A stretch of 64,000 nt of DNA from Glandiceps talaboti (Eukaryota; Hemichordata; Enteropneusta; Spengelidae): positions 22,659,175 through 22,723,174 of the forward strand of contig NC_135560.1 of NCBI RefSeq assembly GCF_964340395.1, written 5' to 3'. Under the pieces are notes generated by a model. The model was not told where the DNA came from. It did no database searches and was given only the letters and a program-made list of their open reading frames with translations. A program made the translations under genes and the position numbers. This document shows, piece after piece, positions 33,309-45,434 of the stretch. How positions within the stretch are numbered: position 1 is the first letter of the stretch; each line of letters opens with the position of its first letter.

Positions 33309-35790
33309 ATTGACAACACCAAAGAAAAGTCGCAACTTAAATAAGGTACGCTCAAAAGTCTACAAAATTTCTGCCAATGTCACTAACATACAGGCAGATC
33401 TAGAGGACAAGCTCTTGACAACATCCGGGTCTTATTATACAGTGCTCAGTGCATACAAAGACACCCGTGCACGGCTACAGGACTGGTGTATTTGAGTTAT
33501 AATTCCTTTTATGCATGTGTGTAACTGTGTAAAAATCAACTTATTTGAACAATAGTACAAATGTGCTACCTTGCTAGTAACCATAATGATTTGATTTCAA
33601 GATTTGCCATGGTGTATGTCCAACCATGGAAGTATAACCCACGTGGGTTAACTTCCATGGTCCAACAGAGTGAACAGTTCAGTAGTGAGCACGAAATGTA
33701 GTGACCTATTTGACCTACAGCGGAGTGCACTAGTGGTGCCGATCACCAAGTGTATGTTGGACCATAGGAGGGTCTATGGGTAGACCACTGCAAGTTAGTG
33801 TTTAGTTTCGACACAAAAATAAGTATTCATAAAAGACGTTCAGGAATTAATATTCTACATTGTAGACGGTGTATTGACACATGTAAACTTAATCGCAAGC
33901 ACATCAGGCCTGGTATAGCCTGACGAGACATATGAATATTGGGGTTAACAGAGTGTCGAACTCTTCGTAATTACGCGATTTATGTCGTAAAATCGGTATC
34001 ACGTATTATTATTTATACAGATAGGTTTATCTGAAATATACTATTTATTCTAGCTGGATCGGTGTAATTACTTATTCTGAAATATTTTATGATAAGTATG
34101 AACTACAAAACGTAGAACATCGGATGTCATCCGGCAAATCTAATTTAAAATCAACATCAGACAACGGCATGAAGTTTTATACACAGGGTTCGAACACACC
34201 CATGATATATATTCATATATATTAGCGAGTCAATAAATAAATTTCGTATTCAGAAAACACATGAACGCATTTCTACTAGTAGTTGAATATTCGATGCCGT
34301 TTGTGTATTTTGACACATCTACCCATCAAGTCGCAACTGACGTGCAAAAATACATGTCGAAATAGTTTATAATGATTTGTATGACTTTTCTATTTCAGCA
34401 TACCTTAAATAAAACATATCTTAACACTTACTGTATATACAATACAAAATGTGTAACGACCCGATCATACACAGCATTTCACGTTCATTTGACATTTCTA
34501 AGGGGAAAATGAATGTTCGATGTTCAAGGAACGGATAAAAAAAATGGTTACCTACCATGCAACGATATTGATGTATATTCATTGAACTGTTTAACCCAAC
34601 ATATACTAAAATATAATATAATGGCGTGGTATACAGATTATCATATCCGCTCATTACTATTAATGTTATTCTTAAGAAATACATTCACGTTTTATTGTTT
34701 AAATTTGCAACGCTGCCCTTTGTATCTAAACTTGTCAAGTTGGTTTTGTTAAAGTGTTGGGTTAAAGACAATAGAAACCATTAAGTCCTGGATGGATTTA
34801 GATAAAAGATATTTTAATTTCAACTTAAACTAGGCAAACGTGGTAATATGACCATAGGTATGCCGTTCTGTTTGAAACAAATGAAAGTAATCTGGTTTAC
34901 AAAGGGGTAACAGTGATTGGACAAGGTGTTTCATCTTATACAAAATTTAGTCCGTTTTTTGTGCCGTTCATGATACTGTTTATTAATCTTTCCATGTCAA
35001 CCTACGTACTTCGAGAAAGGCATGCACCATGTACATGAACAATAACAATAAATATATTCAACTTTGGTCAAGCAACACTAGTGATCAGAGTATTCACACA
35101 CATTTATGAATTTGGAAAAAGGTTATTTTGAATTAGACGCAGTAACACATGTAGTCTTGCTGCTAGACGTTCGGGCTTTCTTTCGATGCTATAACTATAA
35201 GCGAACGAAGTTCGCATGTGAGGGCCTGCCCGAACATGTGTTCCATCCTCGATAGCGTTGTTCGGCGATGTGTCGTATTTTATCGGAAGAACATCCGAGG
35301 GCTAGCTGATAGACTATAACACATGATGCACAGGTCGTGAACTCTCCATGAAATGTGATATCCATGATTCCGTTATTTAGTTTAGTTTACGATGTTTGCA
35401 GTAGAAATCATCGATGTGAATTTAAAAGTGACATTTCTGTCAAACATAGGACGGGTATAAAAATGATATATTTGATCGTATCATCCCAAAACTCCCGAGT
35501 AGTAATTACTAGGACTCGCAATTAGTAGGAGCCGTTGCGTATACGTTTCACACGATTTTGAACAAGGTAATTTTCTAGCTGAAGATATCGCGTTTTGAAT
35601 GTGGCCTTGCTACATTGCGGTAAGAGATTTGCGCACTGGGCAAGGGGATACTTCGACATTCATATAGTACCACTTTGTTTCGTGATTTTTACTAATCATG
35701 GCTTGTAAAGATTTGGTTGAGATGCTATCCAAAGGTAAACACAGTTTAGCCCGCAATGCCACACGTTTGCCCATCAGTGACACTTTTAAT
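33309..35790. repeat. 2.4-kb tandem unit U3'
   Basis: 2482 bp. It contains the MITE and ends with the longer [10 protein letters not shown]...FVVFN frame, exactly as U2 does in block A. It is therefore the positional counterpart of U2, and the array grew from one side. Confidence 0.95.
35152..35316. mobile_element. 165-bp MITE, second copy
   Basis: Same element and same TAACACATG flanks (35143-35151 and 35317-35325) as at 14933. It was carried by segmental duplication rather than by a new insertion. Confidence 0.8.
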
Positions 35791-36600
35791 CGCCCTTTTG
35801 TTGTGTTCAACTAAATGACTTCACCCGCGACAACACAGTAGTGATAATCTCATGAATATTCCAAGGGCGGGCACGGGCGGTTTTGGACAACCGCGGGCAA
35901 CACAGATGATTACCGTCAACTTGAATAAGATCACCTCCCTTAACATAATTGAACTCCTTACAGTACAGAACTTATATCCACTGTTATATGACTGCTGTCG
36001 TGTTCACATACCTTAAAAGTCATGTGACATAAGCTTCATACAGATTCAGTTCCTCAAACGTGACTGTCATAGAACAGGTGATGTACAGGTAATTGTATGT
36101 AAAACCACCATTGAGTCAGAGATGGTGTGATCGTGGTGTCAATTTTCAATTCCATAGACATTTGATCTGGTAGCTAGATCATAAACAGTCATTCTCACTC
36201 TCAGCCGTTCTTATTATCATTTTTATTAGTATTTTATTGGTATTATTAGACCCGAGTTGTATGACCCTCAATAGAATGAATTTTTAATTATGTGGAATAG
36301 GGTGCTAATTTCCGTTTGTTCGCAAGACATAAGGTCATATTCATATTATAATCATCGGAGACATTGCTTAAGTGATTTGGAATATTGGAGTAATTTAAAC
36401 TTATGATTTTTTTCCATCATTGTTTGCTATTTATTCAAAATAGATACAAAAATAATGTACCATCTTGTGAGAAGACCAGTAGCTCGAACAAATTGATCCT
36501 TTTGACCAATAGTGGTTTTCTCAGATTTTCACACACTGCGAGAAACTGCAGTGTCTGCTTGAAACTTACAAAAACAACAAACATTATGTTAAAAAATGTA

Positions 36601-36672
<72 letters not shown>

Positions 36673-37060
36673 ATTGCTTAAAATAATGAACGCTGGTGAT
36701 TAATTTCCACTTTGTACAAAAATGATGTAATTTATCCAAGCGATCTAATAACTCATCTTTAGTGTCTGACAACAATGAGGATCATAAGCATGTAAACGAC
36801 AATTCAGGGACACAGTTGTAAGTTTCACAGGGCTATTGTTCACATAAAAAATGTATTGAATAAAGTTGACTAAAGTTGCAGCCTTGTTTAACACCCAACA
36901 AACGACAGAAAGTAAATGAACTGTAACAATGTCTGCTGATGTATACTCAAATGCAGAATAAATATACTTTTCAACTACAACTGACTAATTAAGTACAAAA
37001 ATATTATTAGAAGTTCATCTTATGGCCTTTAAATTGTACTTTCTTCTCTCTTTATTATAG
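35791..37060. other. Segment upstream of exon 5B
   Basis: Collinear with 15572-16823. No copy of GTPBP3 exons 1-4 is seen here or further left in the block. The palindrome site is empty (36380-36386). Confidence 0.7.
36599..36672. repeat. (AAAG)n microsatellite
   Basis: About 18 AAAG units, against three in block A. Confidence 0.95.
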
Positions 37061-37204
37061 CTGAAAGGACTGTTGCAACTTTGACAGAAGAAATTAAAAT
37101 CCATCTTGCAGACAATAAGAGAGGACAAAGATTGAGAAGTGGTGTGCATGTCACTATAGCAGGTCCCCCAAATGCTGGAAAAAGCAGTCTTCTCAATGCA
37201 ATAT
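37061..37204 (+). CDS. GTPBP3 exon 5B
   Basis: Acceptor ATTATAG, donor GTAAGT. P-loop GPPNAGKS is retained. It differs from 5A by VTL/ATL, KTH/KIH, NRRG/NKRG and GER/GQR. Confidence 0.85.
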
Positions 37205-37526
37205 GTAAGTTCTTGAATCTTGTGGTGGTGGGGGAGGGGGATGGGGGGCTACAGCCTTCAAAGATAATCACTCATGTAGGTCACTATTTCACACAAAAAC
37301 ACACACAAATGTTTTAAAAAAATTAGCCAAAGAAAGAGTGAAAAATCTCGTCAGAGACTTGAGCAAGTCACAATGGATCTATACACCATTAGTCAGTCAG
37401 TCAGTCAACCAGCCAGCCAGCCTGCCTGCCTGCCTGTCAGCCAGCCAGCCAGCCTGCCTGCCTGCCTGCCTGCCAGTCAGCCTGCCTGCCAGCCAGCCAG
37501 CCTGCCTGCCTGCCTGTCTGCTTGCC

Positions 37527-37597
<71 letters not shown>

Positions 37598-37993
37598 GCA
37601 TGTATTCATCCAACCGTATGTCTGTCTCTTTCTCCCACCCCTCTCCACCACCCTCTCCCCCACCCCCTCTCACTGACTTGATACTGACTATCAATAACTT
37701 CCCTGTCTTACCATTAGGTCAGAGACCAGCTGCTATAGTGTCATCCATTGCTGGTACTACCAGAGATGTGGTAGAAACTGCTGTCAACATAGGGGGGTTT
37801 CCTGTACTTTTAAGTGATACTGCTGGACTTAGAGATACTCAGGATGTTGTGGAACAAGAAGGTGTCAGAAGGGCAGTACAAAGGTACTTCTGATAATATA
37901 TATACTGTATATATATCTAACCTGTATTAGACGTTTCATCATATTTATGTGAAGTGTATGTCTTTACCAATCGTTTCATCATATTTATGTGAA

Positions 37994-38056
<63 letters not shown>

Positions 38057-39901
38057 TGTGTGTTAGTTGTTTCAGCATCACATCACATAATTTTCACTCA
38101 GTTGCCAAGAATCACCATTCATCGTATCAAATATACTTTGCAAATTATTTATGCTCTTGAGCTCTAATACTACAAAATATGATTTCCAAAGCAAGGAAAT
38201 GTTTCTTGGTTGCATTCTACATATTACTTGCGCCTGACAACTGTGTTTCTGACCCAATGTAATATTAAATCTAACATTGTTTTTAACTTATTTTGGATAT
38301 GTTTCTACTCTGTATCTTTTATCTGTTCAGGGCTCAGCAAGCAGATATAACAATATTTGCAATTGATGTGAACTCACTCAAACCTGGTCAAGTTACTAAT
38401 CAAATCCTGGAAAATATCAACCAACTGAAAAATGGAGTAACAGAAGCAATGGAATCAAACGATGATAATAAATTTAAAATGGCGGACAGAGACGAAGAAA
38501 ATTTGCAGTCAGAGTGGAAAGATGATATTATTGTTGTGTTGAATAAAATTGATGCACTGAAGTCAAAAAACCACAAAACTGTGTTGTTGGAGGAAACAAC
38601 TAAAACAAACAATGTTTGTGTGATTTCTTGTCTCCATGGTGATAACTTTGAAGGTTTTCTGGAAATGCTGAAAGACAAAGTTAAACAAATGTAAGTGCAA
38701 TAGTAAGTGTTAATATTGCAATAAGAATAAACCTCACTACTTAAATACTTAAGATAAAATGTCTGTGGTCCAAAAAAACTTGGGAAAAAATGTTATGAGA
38801 GTAATCCTTCAGAGAACTTAAAGGCCAATGTTGGATGGTGTAGAATTAACCTTTTTAATTTTAAAGAAATATTTGGCTGATGGAGCTATAGAAAAAGTTT
38901 GTCCTGAACAACAGAATAATTCTATTTAATCCTTATGTCTCCACAGGTAAGATAGTAGTATTGTAAGACTATGGGATTCAGACGTTGGGGTTTAAGTTCT
39001 CACAGTTCTGTGTGTCTGATAGATAGTTCCCATAAACCCTTGCAGGAAATCCCAATAATGACCAAACACAGTCAAGTACAGTACAGTTTCTTTATATGAT
39101 TTCAAAGCTGAATAAGTTACCAAGGTGCTGTTTTATCACCAAGAAATCGTGTGTAACTTGTAAGGTGATAGAAGTAATCAATACAAGTGTTCTATAAAAG
39201 GCAGTAATAATGTTTACTAGATTTTTCTTTTAAACACCACTCCCGGAAATAAAGGTATTTTCGTAAACTGTGGGGTCTGGAGAGTCATTTCATAATTTCA
39301 CATCACATAATATTTACTTGGTTGCCAAGAAACACCAAATTGAAACTCTTCCATCTTCTTTCCATGATACAAAATTGCATGATGGGTCCTAGCAGAAATG
39401 AATATTTATTGATTGCACACTGAATATTCATGAGCTTTCTTCCTTTAGATCAATAGTTATGAATATTTAGTGCGCATCTAATTAATATTTGTGTCTGCTA
39501 AGACCCATCATGCAATGGTGTCCCACTGAAAGAATGATAGAGTAAACAAGATATTCATTCGGTGTTTCTTGGCAACCAAGGAAAAATTGTTTTTTTTCTT
39601 TGTAAATGTTATGACGAAAAAATATTATTTTACAATGGAACAGTATAAAGTTAATCTTGATATAATCATTTACAGGTGTGCTAGTCCATCCACTGGAAGT
39701 CCAAGTTTAACTCAAGCTAGACACAGAAACCATCTCAGGAAATGTCTTCAGTCTTTGTCTCAGTTCAGTGAACATGAGGACCTTGTGATTGTGGCTGAAT
39801 ATTTACGAATTGCTTTGAGAGAAATTGGAAAGATTACCGGTAAAGTTGGTGCTGAAGAAATTCTGGATGTAATTTTTAAAGATTTTTGTATAGGAAAATA
39901 A
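37061..39901 (+). CDS. GTPBP3 partial duplicate, exons 5-8 (copy B)
   Basis: Exons at 37061-37204, 37718-37883, 38331-38690 and 39676-39901 have the same lengths, phases and splice signals as copy A. They encode the G domain ([22 protein letters not shown]) and the CIGK end with no stop or frameshift. The N-terminal folate-binding domain is absent, so on its own this cannot be a complete MnmE protein. It may be spliced to exon 4 as an alternative 3' end across about 32 kb, be expressed as a G-domain fragment, or be a young pseudogene. Copies differ at four residues in exon 5 and seven in exon 7, and at none in exons 6 and 8. Confidence 0.8.
37390..37600. repeat. Compound (AGTC)n-(CTGC)n-(CTGT)n microsatellite, copy B
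   Basis: Counterpart of 17143-17400. The AGTC block is shorter and the CTGT block longer and purer than in copy A. Confidence 0.93.
37718..37883 (+). CDS. GTPBP3 exon 6B
   Basis: Same 166 bases as exon 6A by eye. Carries G2 and G3. Confidence 0.87.
37999..38062. repeat. (TG)n microsatellite, intron 6 B
   Basis: Longer than the copy A run. The adjoining GTGAAGTGTATG segment is also repeated in B. Confidence 0.93.
38331..38690 (+). CDS. GTPBP3 exon 7B
   Basis: Same length and splice sites as exon 7A. NKID is retained. Seven substitutions relative to A: FVID/FAID, EEM/EAM, DHIF/DNKF (two residues), DKEN/DEEN, KDGI/KDDI and VLME/VLLE. Confidence 0.87.
39119..39588. mobile_element. Intron 7B insertion with a 270-bp foldback
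   Basis: Absent from copy A at the same place (GAATAAGTT / TTTTTTC). Within it, 39315-39582 is a long imperfect inverted repeat. ACTTGGTTGCCAAGAAACACC at the left is matched by GGTGTTTCTTGGCAACCAAG at the right. Inner arms such as GCATGATGGGTCC pair with GACCCATCATGC. It looks like a non-autonomous foldback element. A half-copy relic resembles the CAGTTGCCAAGAATCACC stretch of intron 6 in both gene copies. Confidence 0.65.
39676..39901 (+). CDS. GTPBP3 exon 8B, C-terminus
   Basis: By eye identical to exon 8A over 226 bases, including the CIGK end and stop. AATAAA overlaps the stop, as in copy A. Confidence 0.87.
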
Positions 39902-39930
39902 AATTATTATGAAAGTCTCCTTTGATTAAT

Positions 39931-40288
39931 TGGAGGGGACTACTATGTTGGGTCCTGTCCATGCAACAGGTGAAGCCTGGAGGGGACTACTATGTTGCGT
40001 CCTGTCCATGCAACAGGTAAAGCCTGGAGGGCACTACTATGTTGGGTCCTGTCCATGCAACAGGTGAAGCCTGGAGGGGACTACTATGTTGGGTCCTGTC
40101 CATGCAACAGGTGAAGCCTGGAGGGGACTACTATGTTGGGTCCTGTCCATGCAACAGGTGAAGCCTGGAGGGCACTACTATGTTGGGCCCTGTCCATGCA
40201 ACAGGTGAAGCCTGGAGGGGACTAGTATGTTGGGTCCCATCCGTGCAATAGATGAAGCATGGAGGGGACTACTATGTTGGGTCCCGTC
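39931..40288. repeat. 47-bp minisatellite, copy B, about 7.5 units
   Basis: Same family as 19211-19728. It begins about 30 bp after the copy B stop codon. Confidence 0.95.
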
Positions 40289-40854
40289 GTTGCTATATTC
40301 ACTTTGTTTCACAACCTTCATGATAATGGCCAAATGGCAGCCATATTGGTCATAAAATTCACATTATGAATTAGTTGAAATGTTGTGGACCATGTCTTCT
40401 ATGAAGACTTGTTTTGTCTGTTATCACTTAGTAATCAAAATGTTGGCAGATAGTCATTAAACTCATATTTGAAGACTTGTTTGTGAAGTACACATGTACA
40501 TGTATTGCACTCCTTGTTATAAATACTTTCGGTGTTAAATAGAGACACAATAATTTTCCAAATTGCTCAGCATTTGAGGGTTTAGGCAACAAAAAATTAA
40601 TGGTACTTTAAAACACGAGCAATCTTAGCAAATAATGTGTGCGTCTCAAACACTATATGTGAAGCATTTATGACATTTTGGAACATTAAAGAGTTATAAT
40701 TTTTTGTTAGTGCTGCTCCTAACAATCTTAGTGAGCCTTGATACTAAAGGGATGCAATAAATAAATAATTGGGTTTTTTTCTCCTGGTTCTCTTGTATAG
40801 AATGTGCAAGGTTGGGGCACTGCACATGACATTTATATTTTGACAGGAACTTGT
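40289..40854. other. Noncoding segment, left part (block B)
   Basis: Collinear with 19729-20287. No gene seen. Confidence 0.6.
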
Positions 40855-41344
40855 TAGTGCGGGGGCATATGGCAGATTTTTGGGTTTCGTGTGAAATTCA
40901 TGTTAATTTTTGCCAACATATCTCATTGTGTTCCCCATCATCAGAGCAATTAAAAAATATATGTTGGCAATTTTCATTTTAATATTAAGGGTAATTTTTG
41001 CAGCAGTTTCATAAATGATGTAAGATCATGGTTTTTCTGTATATTGATGGCAAATTAAAATATGTGAACTGTACGATTGCTTTATATCTGTATACATGTA
41101 CTTATGGGCATCCTGTAGACTATAAACTTGTAGACAGTTGTATAATTTTGCATTTTAATCACAAAATGATAAATTCTGGCTTCTTTATTTGCATATCATT
41201 TGCATATTATGTATGATGCTTCCAGTTTATTTGATTTCCTGTATTGTTTGATGTTGGTGATTGCTATTCTTTCAAAAATGTATGCCAACCATGAATTATT
41301 TCAGTTGCTATGATATGAATACTCTGGTTGGTTTTTATCTTTTA

Positions 41345-41990
41345 AAACACTAGTAAGTCCACACCTTGACTATGCTTCCCCAGTGTCTTCCCCACATATA
41401 TACGAGTAGGGATATTGCATTTTTGGAAAAAGTGCAGCGTCGGTTCACCAGGATGATTCCGCAGCTTGGTGGCTTGAATTATGAGGACAGTTACGCATGT
41501 TGAAACTGACAACTTTAGAAACTAGATGAATTAGAGCTGATTTGCTTGAAGTGTATAAACTTTTCCATTTACATATTCTCCTTGATCCAGTTGTATTTTT
41601 CAAAGTATCTACTTCGACAACACGGGGATATAGATTGAAATGATTTAAAGACAGATCCGGTTTGGATATACCAAAATATTTTTTCAGTCGACATGTTGTA
41701 AACATTTGGAACTGTACAGTTTACCAGAAAGGGTTATTGTTATTACTACACCAAATAAATCATTGTAATTATTTAGCAATTCTTTTAATCCAGATTGGAT
41801 ATACGTAAATATTTTTCCAGTCAATATGTCGTAGACATTTGGAACAGTTTACCAGAAAGGGTTATTGTGACTACATCAATTAATCATTTTATAGTGTGTA
41901 TTGATAACACCTCAGAACAGTAAGGGGTCTATAAAAGCCTCAATGGCTTCCTTCCCCATGTACATTCATGGGTACATGCATCGTAAAAAA
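41345..41990 (+). mobile_element. Degenerate LINE 3' fragments inside the insertion
   Basis: Broken plus-strand frames read HLDYASPV, AFLEKVQRRFTRMIPQL, NYED, LKLTTLET, RADLLEVYKLFH and LDIPKYFFSRHVVNIWN. This is the reverse-transcriptase C-terminal region shared by CR1/L2/jockey-type non-LTR elements. Frameshifts and stops are frequent. A second, overlapping fragment begins at about 41788 (LDIRKYFSSQYVVDIWNSLP), so two truncated copies sit in tandem. A TAAAAAAAATAAAGGCATTC-like tail follows at about 41985. Confidence 0.75.
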
Positions 41991-43488
41991 AATAAAGGCA
42001 TTCATTTATTGCATAGAACGACCCTTGCCAAATGATATGTCCTTTTGACCAATTTCGGCGTATTGGTGTGGCTTGTTATCAAGTGTACATACACACATTA
42101 AAAATATTCCTTTTCAGATCTGGCATCTGGTTTTAATACGTATCTACACATGTAGTATTGAATCCTGGACAGGTACATTCTACACAGGATATAGAGTCCA
42201 AGTTTAGGTCTACACAAAATTTGAAATTTTACCTCTCAATATTAGCGTACAAGTTACATAAATTGGACCTCTTGCAAATATTAGATAGAAAAGAAACATC
42301 ACTCAGTAAAACACCTTTAGAAACATTCAGAATGTTTTACCCCCACTTTGGACCAATTGAGATACTTTCTAGAGCAATGGAAAAAGTCAATATGACAGTT
42401 ACTTTAGAACGTTTTTGTTATTTGTTCTGTATGCAGTTCTTCCTCAACGTTCTGTAGAAATATCATGTTAAAAAGTAAAATAATCGTTGTTAAAGGCATT
42501 TCATGAGTGCTTATTAATTTCCCACTTGGCAATGGTGTCAAAATGAGATAGGCTTAGTCATCAAGTTGGCATGTGACTACTTATTCCCAGCAATGAAGGT
42601 TATTTGTGTATGAGACGTTTACGTTGAGGATTTGAATGTCAGATTTTCTTTGAGTACTAAAACACGTGGAATGATAGCTAACAATGCAATAAAATTTTAT
42701 TTAAGATACTATTTTCTGGTGGGTTGGGGTTGGGTGGTACATTAGAATCTGTCACTGCTGTTACTTTCAACCTTTATTCATGACTGACCAAGAGGAAGTT
42801 CGTTGCGTAATCGAATGTAAGAGTGCCTTCACGCTGAATAACTAAACTAAATATGCATATATTCATATTGTTCCTTTGAAATATTATAAAAGAAATTCTT
42901 CAGATACTGAATTTATCATCCTTATTTTATACTACATTGTCCTGAAAATGAAATAACGTAATCAAATGTAACAGCGGAGAACACGTCTATTCATGTTGTT
43001 CCTTTGAATTGACATGTAACGCCACCCAAATAGCTATACTAGTAGAAACGTAGACAATGCATACGACATAATGGCGCGAGTAGTTTTGAATAAAAATAAT
43101 TGGGTCTATTCACTCGAATACATAACTTTGTATAGTAACAATTCAATTGATGCTATGCTTTTGATGAACAATATGTTTATATCAGATGTAAACTGAATGC
43201 CTTCAATAAAGGCAAAACTTTAGATTGCTGTTCCTTCACGCCTTGTCGAAAGAAAAATTCTGCGGTACCAGACATGATATTGCATATCCATTAGTTACTA
43301 CATCAATAAATAAAACGTAGCTTTGGAACTCATTTTTCATATCCTCTTCTGTAAAAGTTGAGTTTGCTGTATTTTCAACCCACTGTAACTTTCACTAGAG
43401 TTTAGTTCACTATACGAAATGTCATATTTGACCATGTCTTTCCATCGGGGTAAATCTTTAGCAGAGGATGTGTAAATGTGGTGAATAT

Positions 43489-43579
43489 GAGACGAAGTGA
43501 CACTTTTGACTTAATTCACCTCCGGTGACCTCTCCCCTGGGGCTGTGAACAGTCAAAAGTATCACTTTGTCTCGTACTA
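43489..43579. repeat. Hairpin within the insertion
   Basis: GAGACGAAGTGACACTTTTG on one arm and CAAAAGTATCACTTTGTCTC on the other, separated by a loop of about 45 bp. A long imperfect stem. Confidence 0.6.
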
Positions 43580-44286
43580 CCCCTTGACAGAGATGGTAGT
43601 TAGGTGGGTCACAGGTAGGGTAAAGGTTGGGTAAAGGTGGGTAAATTTGACTTTTCGTATAGTTAACCTCAATTGAATCTCTTCTTTCGTGCCAGTAAAA
43701 TCAGGCAATGATTTTGAAAAAAAATATTAATCAGGTCTACCACTCAAGTAGTTGTTTTGTCAACTATTTTTGTCCTTGTTACGACGTCTACTCAAATAAA
43801 ACCTACCTAAGAGTACCCATTCATTCTCATTCAGGCTACTAGCCTACCATCCACAGACACCACCACGATCTAGGTTAGTGTAATCTGTTCACCTTATGAG
43901 ATTCGCCAAGTTTTATTACAAAAGGGCGATGGATATATTCTTGTTTCAAAGATGGTAAATGTAATTTGCTAGTTAAACTTCAGTAATTGTACGTGTATTA
44001 ATGTTGTACAGCTCGGTGTAGTTTTAGTGGAGATTCACGATTAACCCTGGGCTTCGCATCACCGTTTCATAGCTGACCCCCACAGGCTACCTGTTCCGAA
44101 TATATGCATGAACCGTTTATTGTTTCGATACTGAGAGGTATGACATGCAAAAATATACATGTACTAGTATACAATGATATTTTCTCTATTTTATCGATTA
44201 AGTAATATATCTATTGCGATCAGAAGTGCTTATTTTGAATCAGCTCACACATCCATATAACACCAGAGGATGAGTGCATCCTTAAG

Positions 44287-45260
44287 TGTGCATTCTTAAG
44301 ATCTAGCCTAAGTACTGAAAATCACTAATTATCACTAATAACTCATTACAATTACAAGCTATACGGTATGATCAAACTTGATGACACATGCACCTTGTTA
44401 TCATTAATGTATGTACTAAATTACATTTTATTTAAAGTTTGCATTCTTAAGATATAACCTAATTACTGCAAAACCATTAATTATGTAAATAACTCATTAA
44501 TATTGCAAAGGATAACAATAGGGTTGGATAGGTAACTGGATAAACATTCTGCTAATGAACACCTATACATAGTTTATCCACTTGCCTAACCATCTTTGCA
44601 ATATATATCCTCATTTGGAAGTTGCTATGGGTGTGGCCTTGTTGCTAGGGCCAGGCATATGTAACACTGTCCAATTTTTGTATGTTTATCCACATATGGC
44701 CCTTAATTCTATGTTTGCCATTGTAAAATCTTTAAAATGATTGGTCTGCAAGTCTGTTAAAAATTAAAAATAATTTTTCATAATCATATTTTAATATTCT
44801 GCATGACGTAGAAATGGCAAGTAAAGTCAGAAGGAACATTTGAATTGTTTGTTTTATTGAATTTGCCCAAATTTCAGCGATAAACAAATAATTTTCATTC
44901 AGATATGCACTCATGGGTTTCCTAACCCTGGCATAGAGGGCGTCAATTTAATTTTTTTCATCTAATTGAAGACATTTAGGGTCGTTTGGGTCATGAGAAA
45001 CAGAATTAAGGCTGCCCTTACATATACCTACCATGTACCAATTACTGTTATCTTTACAATATACGTAATGTTCTGACTGTTGCTGTGGACATGGTCTTGT
45101 TGGTAGGCATATTTGCATACATGTTTTGATATTTTTGTTTGCCTGACTAACCAAAAATGTTGTTATCTTTACAAAATATACTGGCATTGTTGGCTGTTGC
45201 TAAGGCCATATCAATGGAAGTTGACTATAATCACGGACTCATGGGTTTTCAATGCCTAAC
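44287..45260. repeat. Diverged direct repeats in the right part of the insertion
   Basis: GCATTCTTAAGAT...AATAACTCATTA occurs at about 44290 and 44441. A GTTGCTATGG...GGCCTTGTTGCTAGG motif recurs in variant form near 44620, 45080 and 45190. This is older repetitive DNA of unknown family. Confidence 0.5.
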
Positions 45261-45434
45261 CAATGGTTAAGAATAGGGTCTTGGGGCCAAATTTTATTTT
45301 AGCCCCCTCAGACTAATTTTGAAGTTAAAAATTGCCAACATGTATTTTTTATATGTGGTCCTATAATGAACGTAACCATATATGTTTCATAAAATTAACA
45401 TGCATTTCACATGAAAACCCATATGCCCTGCATA

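Larger units (their letters stand above)
40855..45434. mobile_element. 4.58-kb inverted-repeat insertion in block B
   Basis: Block A has a continuous AGGAACTTGTAGACTG (20281). Block B has 4580 bp between ACTTGT and TGTAGACTG, with TGT as a possible 3-bp duplication. The ends are inverted copies of each other over at least 125 bp. The left has GGGCATATGG and TTCATGTTAATTTT; the right, reversed, has GGGCATATGG and GCATGTTAATTTT. Both also share ATGTTGGCAATTTT. No transposase is recognised. It includes a LINE fragment and an unrecognised 99-codon frame at 42158-42457 (starts MNPGQVHSTQDIESKFRS). Probably a non-autonomous DNA transposon with nested debris. Confidence 0.7.

Noticed and set aside
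41445-41705. 86-codon minus-strand frame
   Set aside because: Antisense to the decayed LINE reverse-transcriptase fragment.
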